Assembly: GCA_031265345.1 (NCBI GenBank)
Contig: JAISCU010000355.1
Span: 1-34,184 of the forward strand
Length of the DNA: 34,184 nucleotides
DNA from: Bifidobacteriaceae bacterium
Lineage (GTDB): Bacteria > Actinomycetota > Actinomycetes > Actinomycetales > WQXJ01
Direction: 5' to 3'
Position 1 is the first letter of the stretch; the number at the start of each line of letters is the position of its first letter. Positions 24,275 through 31,430 of the stretch are shown here, in pieces. The notes beneath the pieces were generated by a model. The model did no database searches. It saw nothing but the letters and a program-made list of their open reading frames with translations, and had not been told where the DNA came from. Position numbers and translations under genes: made by a program.

Positions 24275-25825
24275 TCATCCATCATGTCCTGCTCCCAACG
24301 AAGCCAGGACACGCCTGCCTTCTTCGGTCAATACGTAGCGCTGGGTGGAGGCCGTCGGATTGTCAGGATTCGTCATGGCGACCAACCGCTGCTCGATCAT
24401 CGGCACCAAGTGGCGCAAGTAGGCGCGGTGGTCGTTGTGCACCCCCAAAGCCGCGAAAATGTCGCCGCGACTGGCCGTTCCGGCCTCCAAGTGCTTCAGG
24501 ATCGCGGCCGAGCGCCGCCCGAGTGACGGTTCAACTTGGTGCCGCGTCTCGCCAACTTGGTGCTCGCCGCCGACCACTTGGTGCTTCACTTGGTGCTCGC
24601 TCCCGGCGACCTGGTGCTCGTCGGGTACCCGTCGCCGACCGTCACTGTCCAGACGGAACTTCAGGGGATCGTGGTTCTGGATGTGGACGGTGATCCGGAT
24701 CCGCTCCCGGCTCTCATAGAAGTCCGGCTCAGGCAAGCCGGCGGTCCTGAGCGATTCGATGACCTGCGGGATGCCGGTGCCCCACTCCTCGATCAGGTCC
24801 AACTCCCTGAAGATGCGGGCCAGCACCGGATTCCGGGACGACGACTCGCCGCGCTTCATCTTCTCCACGGTCATGCCCGGCACCAGCCCGCCGGGGCTCT
24901 CGATCCAAATCCTCTCGTCCTCGAACGCCACCTTGAGGGGCGTGCCGTGGTCTGCATATGAGGAATGCACCAGCCCGTTGACGACCAACTCCTTCAACGG
25001 GTCGAGCGGGATGGACCACACGTCCACCCGCCGAGGCTCGTCCCCGAACTCGGCGGACAAGAACGCGTTCCGCTTCAAGAACTCCATCACCTTGTCCACC
25101 GCCAGCGGCACAGGACCGTAAATCTCGGCCTGGTCGGTGATGTTGCGCTTGCCCGGCCCGCGGAACCGGGCGCACTGCACCCAAGCATGCGGCAGGAACA
25201 TCTCCGGATTCGGGGAGGCCACCAACACCCCGCCGTTCGAGGGGACCATCCTCCCCTGGTCGTCGTAGACCAGATGCAGGGTCCGAAGCGTGTTCTCCGT
25301 GACGTCCCGTCCCAACAGGGACGCCAAGCCCGCCAGGTCCAGGTCCTCCATCTTCGCGTCGACGCAAGGCAGCTTGTCGAAGGTGCGCCCCTGCGCCGAG
25401 AGCGCCAACTCGTCGACCATGCTGGCGCCGGCCTGCAAGTTGTCCGCGCCGGACCGGTAATACGTGCCGCCGTAACGCCCGGCCGCTTTCAGATAGTAGG
25501 GCCGCTGCGAACCCAGCGGCACGCTCGCCACCAGCAACGTCTTCCCCGCGACTGTGACCAATTCGATCAGTGGCGCCAACTGCGGCTTGACCGAATCGGC
25601 GATCATCCGCGACAACCTGTCCTGCTCCAACAGCGGCTCCCCCACGCCAACAACCGTGGCGTCATCGCGCACACCGACCACCAACTCCCCGCCAGCCGAA
25701 TTGGCGAACGCGACCACCGTCTGCAACACCCGGTCCTTGGACGCCAGGTTCAGCTTGTACTCGCGGGTCTTGCCCTCCGGCTGCGCAACCCGCCCAGACT
25801 CATCCAGCGACAACTCCAACGGCAT
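24275..25825 (-). CDS. AlbA/Schlafen-type ATP-binding regulator with HQV repeats
   Basis: A 516-residue protein of the family often annotated as ATP-binding protein or putative transcriptional regulator. ATG 25825 follows AAGGGGG by about six bases. An AlbA_2-like domain lies at the N-terminus (EYKLNLASKDRVLQTVVAFA, SAGGELVVGV). A GHKL-ATPase-like region is at about 270-385 (DPLKELVVNGLVHSSYADHG, then WIESPGGLVPGM and EEWGTGIPQVIESL). A linker at about 404-437 repeats the tripeptide HQV five times (EHQV, EHQV, KHQV, EHQV, RHQV). A winged-helix-like end follows (SAAILKHLEAGTASRGDIFAALGV). These genes are common in defence and toxin-antitoxin islands, and this one is divergent from a Phd/VapC pair. 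Target and role are unknown. Confidence 0.82.
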   Translation of the reverse strand: MPLELSLDESGRVAQPEGKTREYKLNLASKDRVLQTVVAFANSAGGELVVGVRDDATVVGVGEPLLEQDRLSRMIADSVKPQLAPLIELVTVAGKTLLVASVPLGSQRPYYLKAAGRYGGTYYRSGADNLQAGASMVDELALSAQGRTFDKLPCVDAKMEDLDLAGLASLLGRDVTENTLRTLHLVYDDQGRMVPSNGGVLVASPNPEMFLPHAWVQCARFRGPGKRNITDQAEIYGPVPLAVDKVMEFLKRNAFLSAEFGDEPRRVDVWSIPLDPLKELVVNGLVHSSYADHGTPLKVAFEDERIWIESPGGLVPGMTVEKMKRGESSSRNPVLARIFRELDLIEEWGTGIPQVIESLRTAGLPEPDFYESRERIRITVHIQNHDPLKFRLDSDGRRRVPDEHQVAGSEHQVKHQVVGGEHQVGETRHQVEPSLGRRSAAILKHLEAGTASRGDIFAALGVHNDHRAYLRHLVPMIEQRLVAMTNPDNPTASTQRYVLTEEGRRVLASLGAGHDG

Positions 25826-25980
25826 CAGACACCCCCTTCGCATCGAACGGACGGGGCCACGTCCCATACGCAGCGACCAGCCACGGAGACATCCAACATG
25901 CCAACCAGGCTATCCAACCCGCGACCGAGACCGGCTCGGGCGCGCCCAGTCGGCTCAGATCATCCTCGCTCAGCGCGTCG

Positions 25981-26016
25981 TTGCGGCTAAACCCGCTGAT
26001 TTGTACAATTCTCCCA
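25981..26016 (+). promoter_or_regulatory. Leaderless promoter and palindromic operator of the toxin-antitoxin pair
   Basis: TTGCGG (25981-25986), a 17-bp spacer and TACAAT (26004-26009) form a good sigma70-like promoter whose start point falls on the A of the antitoxin ATG (26016), so the mRNA would be leaderless. The palindrome TTGTACAA (26001-26008) overlaps the -10 and fits self-repression by the antitoxin or toxin-antitoxin complex. Confidence 0.65.
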
Positions 26017-26333
26017 TGATAATCGTGACAACCAGCGAGGCGCGCCAGCGTTGGGGAAGGGTGCTCGACGCCGCCAAACGAGAGCCTGTGACCATCACGG
26101 AGCACGGCCGGCCGGCCGCAGTGCTGATGGACGCGGATCTGTCAGGACGGGCGCTCGCCGCTCTCGAACGCGAGACCTCGACCGCCGCGCCGCAGGACGC
26201 CGCCGCGTGGCGGCGGCGGGAGGAGGCCAAGATCGACGCCATCGCCGAGCGCTGGAGCGCCTTGGCCAAGCCGGGCACCAGACCGCTGAGAGACGCCGCC
26301 GCCTACTACTCCCAGCGTCCCGCCAAGGCCTGA
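26016..26333 (+). CDS. Phd/YefM-family antitoxin
   Basis: A 105-residue type II antitoxin that should bind and neutralise the PIN toxin encoded two bases downstream and repress its own promoter. The N-terminus has the Phd/YefM DNA-binding fold signature: VTTSEARQRWGRVLDAAKRE followed by PVTITEHGRPAAVLMD. The C-terminal half is Arg/Glu/Ala-rich (WRRREEAKIDAIAERWSAL) and would wrap the toxin. ATG 26016 is chosen by the promoter position and the family start; longer upstream frames have no support. Confidence 0.9.
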   Translation: MIIVTTSEARQRWGRVLDAAKREPVTITEHGRPAAVLMDADLSGRALAALERETSTAAPQDAAAWRRREEAKIDAIAERWSALAKPGTRPLRDAAAYYSQRPAKA

Positions 26334-26335
26334 CC

Positions 26336-26752
26336 GTGGAATCCGTCGACGCCAACGTCCTTCTCCGGCTCACTGTCGGGGACATACCTGAGCAGCGCGA
26401 CCTGGCCCGTGGGCTGATCGGTCGGCCGGGCAGCCCGCTGGCCGCGTCCCCGGTGGTCCTGATGGAATTCGTCCACGCGTTGACCAGCCATTACCAGGCC
26501 ACCCGCGAGCAGGCCGCAGGCGCGCTGAAGGACTTGCTCGATCTGGACAACCTCCACACCGACCAGGAGACTGTGGCCGCGGCGCTGGACTGGTGGGTTG
26601 GCCACCCCAAGCTGAGCTTCGAGGACTGTTACGTCGCGGCCCACGCCGCCGCGACAGGCGCAACCCCTCTTTGGACGTTCGACAAGAAGCTCGCCCGCCA
26701 ACATCCCGCGGCGAGAGAACTCACCGAGGCGGCCCTTCCGCCAGACGGTTAG
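26336..26752 (+). CDS. vapC: PIN-domain toxin (VapC-like ribonuclease)
   Basis: A 138-residue PIN-domain RNase. The metal-binding acidic residues are D5 (VDANVLLRL), E44 (LMEFVHAL), D97 (LSFEDCYVAAHAAATG) and D116 (TFDKKLA). It begins at GTG 26336, two bases after the antitoxin stop, so the two are co-translated. The toxin would cut tRNA or rRNA when the antitoxin is lost. Pairing of a VapC-like toxin with a Phd-type antitoxin is common. All four acidic positions are kept, so it looks intact. Confidence 0.9.
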   Translation: MESVDANVLLRLTVGDIPEQRDLARGLIGRPGSPLAASPVVLMEFVHALTSHYQATREQAAGALKDLLDLDNLHTDQETVAAALDWWVGHPKLSFEDCYVAAHAAATGATPLWTFDKKLARQHPAARELTEAALPPDG

Positions 26753-26937
26753 CAGCCCAAGGGTTCTGGCGCGCCTTGCCGGATGCCGCGAGGCGGGCGA
26801 AAGGCATCGGGGGCCGGCATGCATATCCGCGCACAGCACCTCTCGCGCGAACCGGATGCCGCCAAGTCGGTCCAGGGGCACCAGCAGACGGACCAGCTTG
26901 TCCCCAACTTCTGGCCCAGAACCGGCGGAGTCGGGGG

Positions 26938-27702
26938 CTACAGCTCCAGCCATGCCGCCATCTCCTGTTCCGGGTAGGGAAGGTACAGCCGCCAGCGGTT
27001 GACCCAATGGCTGTCCTTCGGTTCCCTGGATGACGAGAAATAGTAGGGGCCGCCGCTGACGTTAGACAGCTGTGTCAGCAGATCCTCGCTGCCCCGCCAT
27101 TCCTCGCGTCTGACGTCGAGGACCCAACCGAGCTTCGCCCGGGTGCTGGCGCTGGCACCGGCCGCCAGGTCGGACAGCTTTTCGGCGTCCAGGTAAATCA
27201 CCGCTGACAGCGATCGCAGGAGGTTCTCGACCCCTCCCGCGAGGCCGGGCCGCGCGAGCCCGTCGAGGACCGTCTGCTCCTTGGTGGTGACGGTGTAAGC
27301 CCGGCCCGATGGCGTGAGCAGGCGTTGGATGTCGAGCGGCCCATTGGGGAGGCGGCGCGGCCGATAGGAGTGCCCGGCGTACTCGAACCATGAGACTTGA
27401 CGCCCGCTGTAGAACTGCGTGACCCTCACCAGGTTGTGCAGCAGGCCGTGGAGTTGCAGGGCGGACAGAAAACAGAACACGGCGTCTTCGGCCGCCGCCG
27501 CGGCCACGTCGAACGGGTCGGCCTGCGCGTGGCCGAATTGGCCGGTCTTCGACACGTACAGACCCCTCCGCACGCGGTCGACCGCGCCTGAACGGGCCGC
27601 CCGAGCCAGCAGGTTTACGTCCGTCACGCTGCCGGGAAAGGCCTCCGCGAACCCAACCGCCGTGAACACTTGATGCGTGTCGAGATACTTGCTGATTGCC
27701 AT
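26938..27702 (-). CDS. AbiEi-family antitoxin/transcriptional regulator
   Basis: A 254-residue protein like the antitoxins of type IV AbiE systems. The N-terminal winged helix is at about 10-55 (GFAEAFPGSVTDVNLLARAA, then VRRGLYVSKTG). The core AbiEi region follows (FCFLSALQLHGL, TQFYSG, then TVTTKEQTVLDGLARPGLAGG). ATG 27702 follows AGGAG by six bases. AbiEi normally represses the promoter of, and opposes, a nucleotidyltransferase toxin AbiEii encoded just downstream. Here the downstream side (26753-26937) has no gene before the convergent vapC-like gene, so it is an orphan. It may be a remnant, act on a distant toxin, or regulate other genes. Confidence 0.82.
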   Translation of the reverse strand: MAISKYLDTHQVFTAVGFAEAFPGSVTDVNLLARAARSGAVDRVRRGLYVSKTGQFGHAQADPFDVAAAAAEDAVFCFLSALQLHGLLHNLVRVTQFYSGRQVSWFEYAGHSYRPRRLPNGPLDIQRLLTPSGRAYTVTTKEQTVLDGLARPGLAGGVENLLRSLSAVIYLDAEKLSDLAAGASASTRAKLGWVLDVRREEWRGSEDLLTQLSNVSGGPYYFSSSREPKDSHWVNRWRLYLPYPEQEMAAWLEL

Positions 27703-27733
27703 CTGCCGCTCCTGAGTTGAACGAACAGCAGTG

Positions 27734-27751
27734 ATATTACCACTTCAAGTG
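27734..27751 (-). promoter_or_regulatory. Likely -10 element and operator of the AbiEi-like gene
   Basis: On the minus strand TAATAT (complement of 27734-27739) is a good -10. The palindrome CACTT-C-AAGTG (27741-27751) lies directly upstream, in the spacer, where self-repression would act. Confidence 0.5.
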
Positions 27752-28171
27752 ATTGTTTCGACCGACCCCGTTCAATTCCACTCTGTGGCGAGCGCACAGA
27801 CTCTCCCCTCCGACCGGGGACTCCGGCAGGGGCACCTGCCCGGTCCGAATCCTGCCGCGCCGGTCACGGGCGCCGCGACATGTACTCGTGCCGTGGGACG
27901 GCAGAACGGCATGGGCCACAAGGAGGGTTGAGCCGAGCCTAGACACATAGTCACCGGGCTTAGACACATAAGCACCAGGCCTGGGCACTTAGGTTGGGCA
28001 CTTGGGCACCGAGCCGGAGCGCAGAATCCCTGACTTGGTGCGCGCCCTACGCAGCTTGACACCCGCAGCCACCGAAACAAAGCCTCAGAGGATCATGGCT
28101 CCTAATGCGTGCGGGAAGCACCTCAGCGATCACCGCAATCGTCTGCAGGACTGGGCTTTCCGGCAAGAGCG
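27752..28171. other. 420-bp gap with degenerate tandem repeats
   Basis: No gene is seen. From 27939 to about 28010 there are about three and a half imperfect 21-bp units: CTAGACACATAGTCACCGGG (27939-27958), then TTAGACACATAAGCACCAGG (27960-27979), then CTGGGCACTTAGG with a repeated GGGCACTTGGGCACC. Arrays like this occur at the ends of some insertion sequences, but no transposase is present. Confidence 0.5.
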
Positions 28172-29170
28172 CTAGGCAACGATCCTGGCGCCCTTCGAGC
28201 GGTTGCAACGCCAGCACAGCGTCTGCAAGTTCTCGGGCATGCTGAGGCCACCCCTGGACACCGGCATGATGTGGTCCACCTCGAGCAGCAGATGAGGCTC
28301 AGCGGCAAGAGAAACGCCGCACTGCAGGCACGTGTACCGGTCACGCTGTTTGATTTGCTCTCGCAGTGCCGCTGTCATCAGCGCGCGCTGCCCGGCCGCC
28401 GATTTCGCCCAGCGAATCTTCTCCGCAAGCGTCGCGGAGAGCGCATCAAGCGCGGGCGTGTCGAGTCGGATGGCCGATTCCTGGCTGCTGTTGCCACCAG
28501 CAGAGACGTACTGGAACTTGTACTCCGGATACGGCACCGAAATGGGCGACACGTGGACGCCGATCTGGCACCAGAACACATCAGCGTAACGCTTGAGGAT
28601 GAACGCGGGCGGGTTGATCCTCGCCGCGATGGCCGTCTCACGCTCCTGCAGGTTGAAGACGGCATTCTCCAACCGGGAGATGGACCCGGCTACCCGCTGA
28701 ATGTCAGCCAGAGTCGGCTTGTCCGCCTTGATGGAGAAGTACTTCATGAGGTACTTGATGGGCTCCATGCTCGCGCGGCGAACGACCTGCAGGGACGCGT
28801 TATGCACGTGCGGCGCGTATTCGGCGAGGTTGCGGTCGCGTCGATTCTTCCATGCCGAGGTGTTCTCGAACGTCGCCAACTGCGCATGAAGACCTGTGGA
28901 GGATGCTCCGATGTCGAACGATCCTCCTGCCCGAATCTCGGCCACGTACTGCGCGACCTCATTGTGTTCGATGACAACCGATGCCACTTGTGCGCGCAGC
29001 GCCTGGAACTGTTCCGATCCAAAATAGCGATCCTTGCGGACCTTCCAGATGATCGGGTTGGCGACGAGGACCAACGCCAGCGCGACCACGGCAACGGCAA
29101 CGTTTCCAGTGATCGCTCCAAAGACAATCGGCGCTGCGACGAGCAGTGCAGCGAAGAGCGGCGTCGGCAT
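28172..29170 (-). CDS. Membrane-anchored HNH endonuclease
   Basis: A 332-residue protein with two hydrophobic segments at the N-terminus (about 5-20 and 23-42, a hairpin or a single long anchor) and an HNH nuclease domain at the C-terminus. The nuclease has zinc-type cysteines C281/C284 (YTCLQCG), the core EVDHIMPVSRGG (H300) and NLQTLCWRCNRSKG (N314, C319, C322, N323). Residues 45-270 are mostly helical, with no recognised domain. ATG 29170 follows GGAAGGG by about nine bases. Its base composition is visibly less GC-rich than neighbouring genes, suggesting transfer. Membrane tethering of an HNH nuclease, next to AbiEi genes, suggests phage or plasmid defence, which is inference. Confidence 0.82.
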   Translation of the reverse strand: MPTPLFAALLVAAPIVFGAITGNVAVAVVALALVLVANPIIWKVRKDRYFGSEQFQALRAQVASVVIEHNEVAQYVAEIRAGGSFDIGASSTGLHAQLATFENTSAWKNRRDRNLAEYAPHVHNASLQVVRRASMEPIKYLMKYFSIKADKPTLADIQRVAGSISRLENAVFNLQERETAIAARINPPAFILKRYADVFWCQIGVHVSPISVPYPEYKFQYVSAGGNSSQESAIRLDTPALDALSATLAEKIRWAKSAAGQRALMTAALREQIKQRDRYTCLQCGVSLAAEPHLLLEVDHIMPVSRGGLSMPENLQTLCWRCNRSKGARIVA

Positions 29171-29308
29171 GTTGTGGCCCTTCCAGAATCATCATTGAGC
29201 ACCTGGCGCACGGACAGAGGCGCACTGACCGATTCGCCTCACCCGCATGCGGCTTCGATTGTAGCTGAGGGCGCGGTGGCGGGCCCGGTGGGCCATCCGC
29301 GAGCGGGC

Positions 29309-30124
29309 TCATGCGCCGACGCCTCCTTCAAGATGGCGGCCGAGGTCTGCGTCGCTGACCTTGGCGACTGGATCGTACAAGCCGCCCGTCCTGGTCGCGC
29401 CGAACCAGACCGGGTGTCTCGGCGGCCTGGACTCCAACAGCACCTCAGCGATGGCTGCGGCCCCGGCCACTCGGAGCAGGTAGGTGGCGCGCTGCCACAC
29501 GGCATCCGGCCTGCCGGCCAGACACTCTAAGAACTCGTCCTTGCGGAGCCGCTCCCCCGCCTCGGGCAGCCATTGCGCCAGTCCGGCCAGGTCACGGTAG
29601 CCGGAGGGCCGGATCGCGATCCCGGCGACCAGCCCTTCGACGTTCCACAACGGCAGGCCGTCCTCGACGGCCCGTCCGGCTCCCGGCAGGCCAAAGGTGA
29701 CCGTGCGCCAATCCGACATGGCCCTCGGCAGGCGCTCTCCCGGCGTGAGGGCTACGACCTCCCGTGAAGGCAAGTGCTGCGCCAGGCCCAGGACGGTGGC
29801 GGCGGACTCCATCGCCAGGCAGCCCGTCCACGCCGGGGCGACGGCCAGGTGGGCGCGCAGTTCGATGAAGGGGTCGCCCGACCCGAACGGGCCGGCCCGC
29901 GAGCCGGGGTTGAACTCCCATGCCCCTTGCGTGCGCACGGTGCCGAGCCAGCCGAGGTCGCGCAGGCGGTACACCAGCTTGACAGCACCGGCCTCGTCGG
30001 CGCTCGCGCCGGCCTCCATCGCCATCTTGGTCAACTCGGGCAGCGTGACCACGCGGGGCTGGTCGAGTTCCATCGCCTCGACCATGCCGACCAGACGTCT
30101 GGGCAACGCCTTGGGTATAGTCAT
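29309..30124 (-). CDS. AbiEi-like antitoxin/regulator
   Basis: A 271-residue protein that resembles the longer type IV AbiEi-family antitoxins: an N-terminal winged helix (about 8-72, VVTLPELTKMAMEAGASADE, VKLVYRLRDLGWLGTVR), then a conserved core (CLAMESAATVLGLAQHLPSR) and a C-terminal helical region (QRATYLLRVAGAAAIAEVLL). ATG 30124 is inside an inverted repeat; GTG 30130 is also possible. No AbiEii nucleotidyltransferase is next to it. Its downstream neighbour on the same strand, 138 bases away, is the HNH nuclease gene. Assignment to AbiEi is by overall pattern and is less sure than for the gene at 26938. Confidence 0.7.
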   Translation of the reverse strand: MTIPKALPRRLVGMVEAMELDQPRVVTLPELTKMAMEAGASADEAGAVKLVYRLRDLGWLGTVRTQGAWEFNPGSRAGPFGSGDPFIELRAHLAVAPAWTGCLAMESAATVLGLAQHLPSREVVALTPGERLPRAMSDWRTVTFGLPGAGRAVEDGLPLWNVEGLVAGIAIRPSGYRDLAGLAQWLPEAGERLRKDEFLECLAGRPDAVWQRATYLLRVAGAAAIAEVLLESRPPRHPVWFGATRTGGLYDPVAKVSDADLGRHLEGGVGA

Positions 30125-30175
30125 TCGCACACCGTTTTCTCATATATGCTGGAAGCTGTTGCGTGCATGACTATA
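30116..30175 (-). promoter_or_regulatory. Promoter region of the second AbiEi-like gene, flanked by a 9-bp inverted repeat
   Basis: TATAGTCAT (30116-30124, containing the start codon complement) and ATGACTATA (30167-30175) are exact inverted copies 42 bases apart. The AT-rich CATATATGAG stretch between them (minus strand) offers a -10-like element. AbiEi proteins are known to bind paired inverted repeats at their own promoter, so a looped repressor site is plausible. Confidence 0.5.
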
Positions 30176-30284
30176 GCTGACTGTTCCGCAGCCACCCGTT
30201 CCTCGCGGGCCTGCATCTCTTCCCCCGCGTCCCGGTGCCTTGGATGCCGGGCTCGGTCAAGGATCACTGTGCGACACGAGTCCG
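30176..30284. other. Gap between the AbiEi-like gene and the traA remnant
   Basis: About 110 bases upstream of the AbiEi-like gene and downstream of the relaxase C-terminal stop. No gene or clear terminator is seen. Confidence 0.4.
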
Positions 30285-30800
30285 CTACAACTCAACGATT
30301 GGGGCACCATCTCTCGAGCCTGGGGCGGCGACCGGAATAGGGGTTCGCGGTGATTGACGCCGCAGGGCGGCGATTGCTCGATGGGCGCGGGCATGGTCCA
30401 ATCGTTGCGCCGGGTCGGCAGGCACGTTGCCGAGGGGTTGGCCGCTGTCGATGCCGTGCATGTCGCGGTAGGCGGCCACCGTCAGCGCGGCCGCGTGCCA
30501 GCGGTCCCGCTGGCGTTCCTCCGATGGAACCGGCCCGAGAGAAGCCATCCACGGCTCACTTGAACGGATCGCCTCGGCCAGCCGGTCCCTGGCTCGCTGT
30601 TCGATCCGGTCCTTCAGATCGGCCAGACCGGCTCGCAGGTCGGCGGGCACCGGCCACGCCGGTTCTGGGATCAGGCCGACGATGAGACCCTTGTGCGGGC
30701 GCACAGCCATGCCGCGGGCGGTGGCGAGCGCCTGGCCCTGGGCCGGTCTGGCCGCCGCGGCGATGGTCCGGTATTCCGCCGCCCATTGGGCGACCGAGTC
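30285..30800 (-). pseudogene. traA: traA (MobF relaxase) C-terminal fragment after an in-frame stop
   Basis: The frame is open from 30800 to 30285 and is the same frame as the helicase fragment just upstream; only a TGA at 30801-30803 separates them. It reads QWAAEYRTIAAAARPAQGQ, then MAVRPHKGLIVGLIPEPAWP and ERQRDRWHAAALTVAAYRD, which is the normal C-terminal region of actinobacterial TraA proteins. ATG 30710 is the first start within it, but there is no ribosome-binding site to suggest independent expression. Confidence 0.7.
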
Positions 30801-31430
30801 TCAGCGCTCTTCTTCGGTCCGCTGGGCTTGGTGAGCCGAGGATTCCGCGCCGGAGGTTTGAACCGCTCGGGCGAGCACTTCGGCGGCCGTCGCACGCTCT
30901 GGGCGGAGCGTGTCCGCGTCAGCCTGGTCGGTGTCAGTGACCACGTAGACGTGGTTGGCTTCCCGGCCCCGCGTCAACCCCACATACAAGCCCTCGCGGG
31001 CGGTCCGACCGGTGGCGATGACGTGGGCGGTCTCCACCGCGACGCCCTGCGCTCCGTGGCCGGTCACCGCGTAACCGAGGTCAAGCCGCTCGGCGGCATA
31101 CGCGGAGGGCAGCACCACCGTCGCTCCTCGGCTGTGGCCGGCCCGTCGGACCGCCACAGAACCGTCGCTGTTGATCGCGGTCACGGTCCAGCGGTCGCCG
31201 TTCCTCATCCAACCCGTCTGGCCCGCTGTCAGGCGTCGGTCGTTCCGACGGGTGATCACCAGGTCGCCGACCGACGCTGAAGTGCCCGCAGCCAAGCCGA
31301 CGCTCCGGCCCGGATCGACCAGGCCCGCCTGGATGTGGTCTTCACGGGCGCGGGCGTTCAGCGCGGCGACGGTGCGACGGTCATCTGCCGCCAAGACCGA
31401 GGACAGGCCTGCGCCGAGATCGTGCCGCCA
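30801..31430 (-). pseudogene. traA: traA fragment: helicase motifs IV-VI
   Basis: The second part of the TraA-like helicase domain. It starts in frame at WRHDLGAGLSSVLAADDRRT, just past a one-base shift at the GGG of 31431-31433, and continues through RNDRRLTAGQTGWMRNGDRW to the motif V/VI block GHGAQGVAVETAHVIATG and GLYVGLTRGREANHVYVVTD. It ends at the TGA of 30801-30803. Removing one base from the GGG joins it seamlessly to the preceding fragment. Confidence 0.75.

Noticed and set aside
22829..24312. Long minus-strand open frames opposite the DUF6493-like gene
   Set aside because: Composition is that of antisense high-GC sequence; the + strand frame has coherent protein-like sequence.
28172..29170. 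HNH gene as an AbiEii nucleotidyltransferase
   Set aside because: No nucleotidyltransferase G-S-x10-D-x-D motif; the C-terminus is a clear HNH domain.
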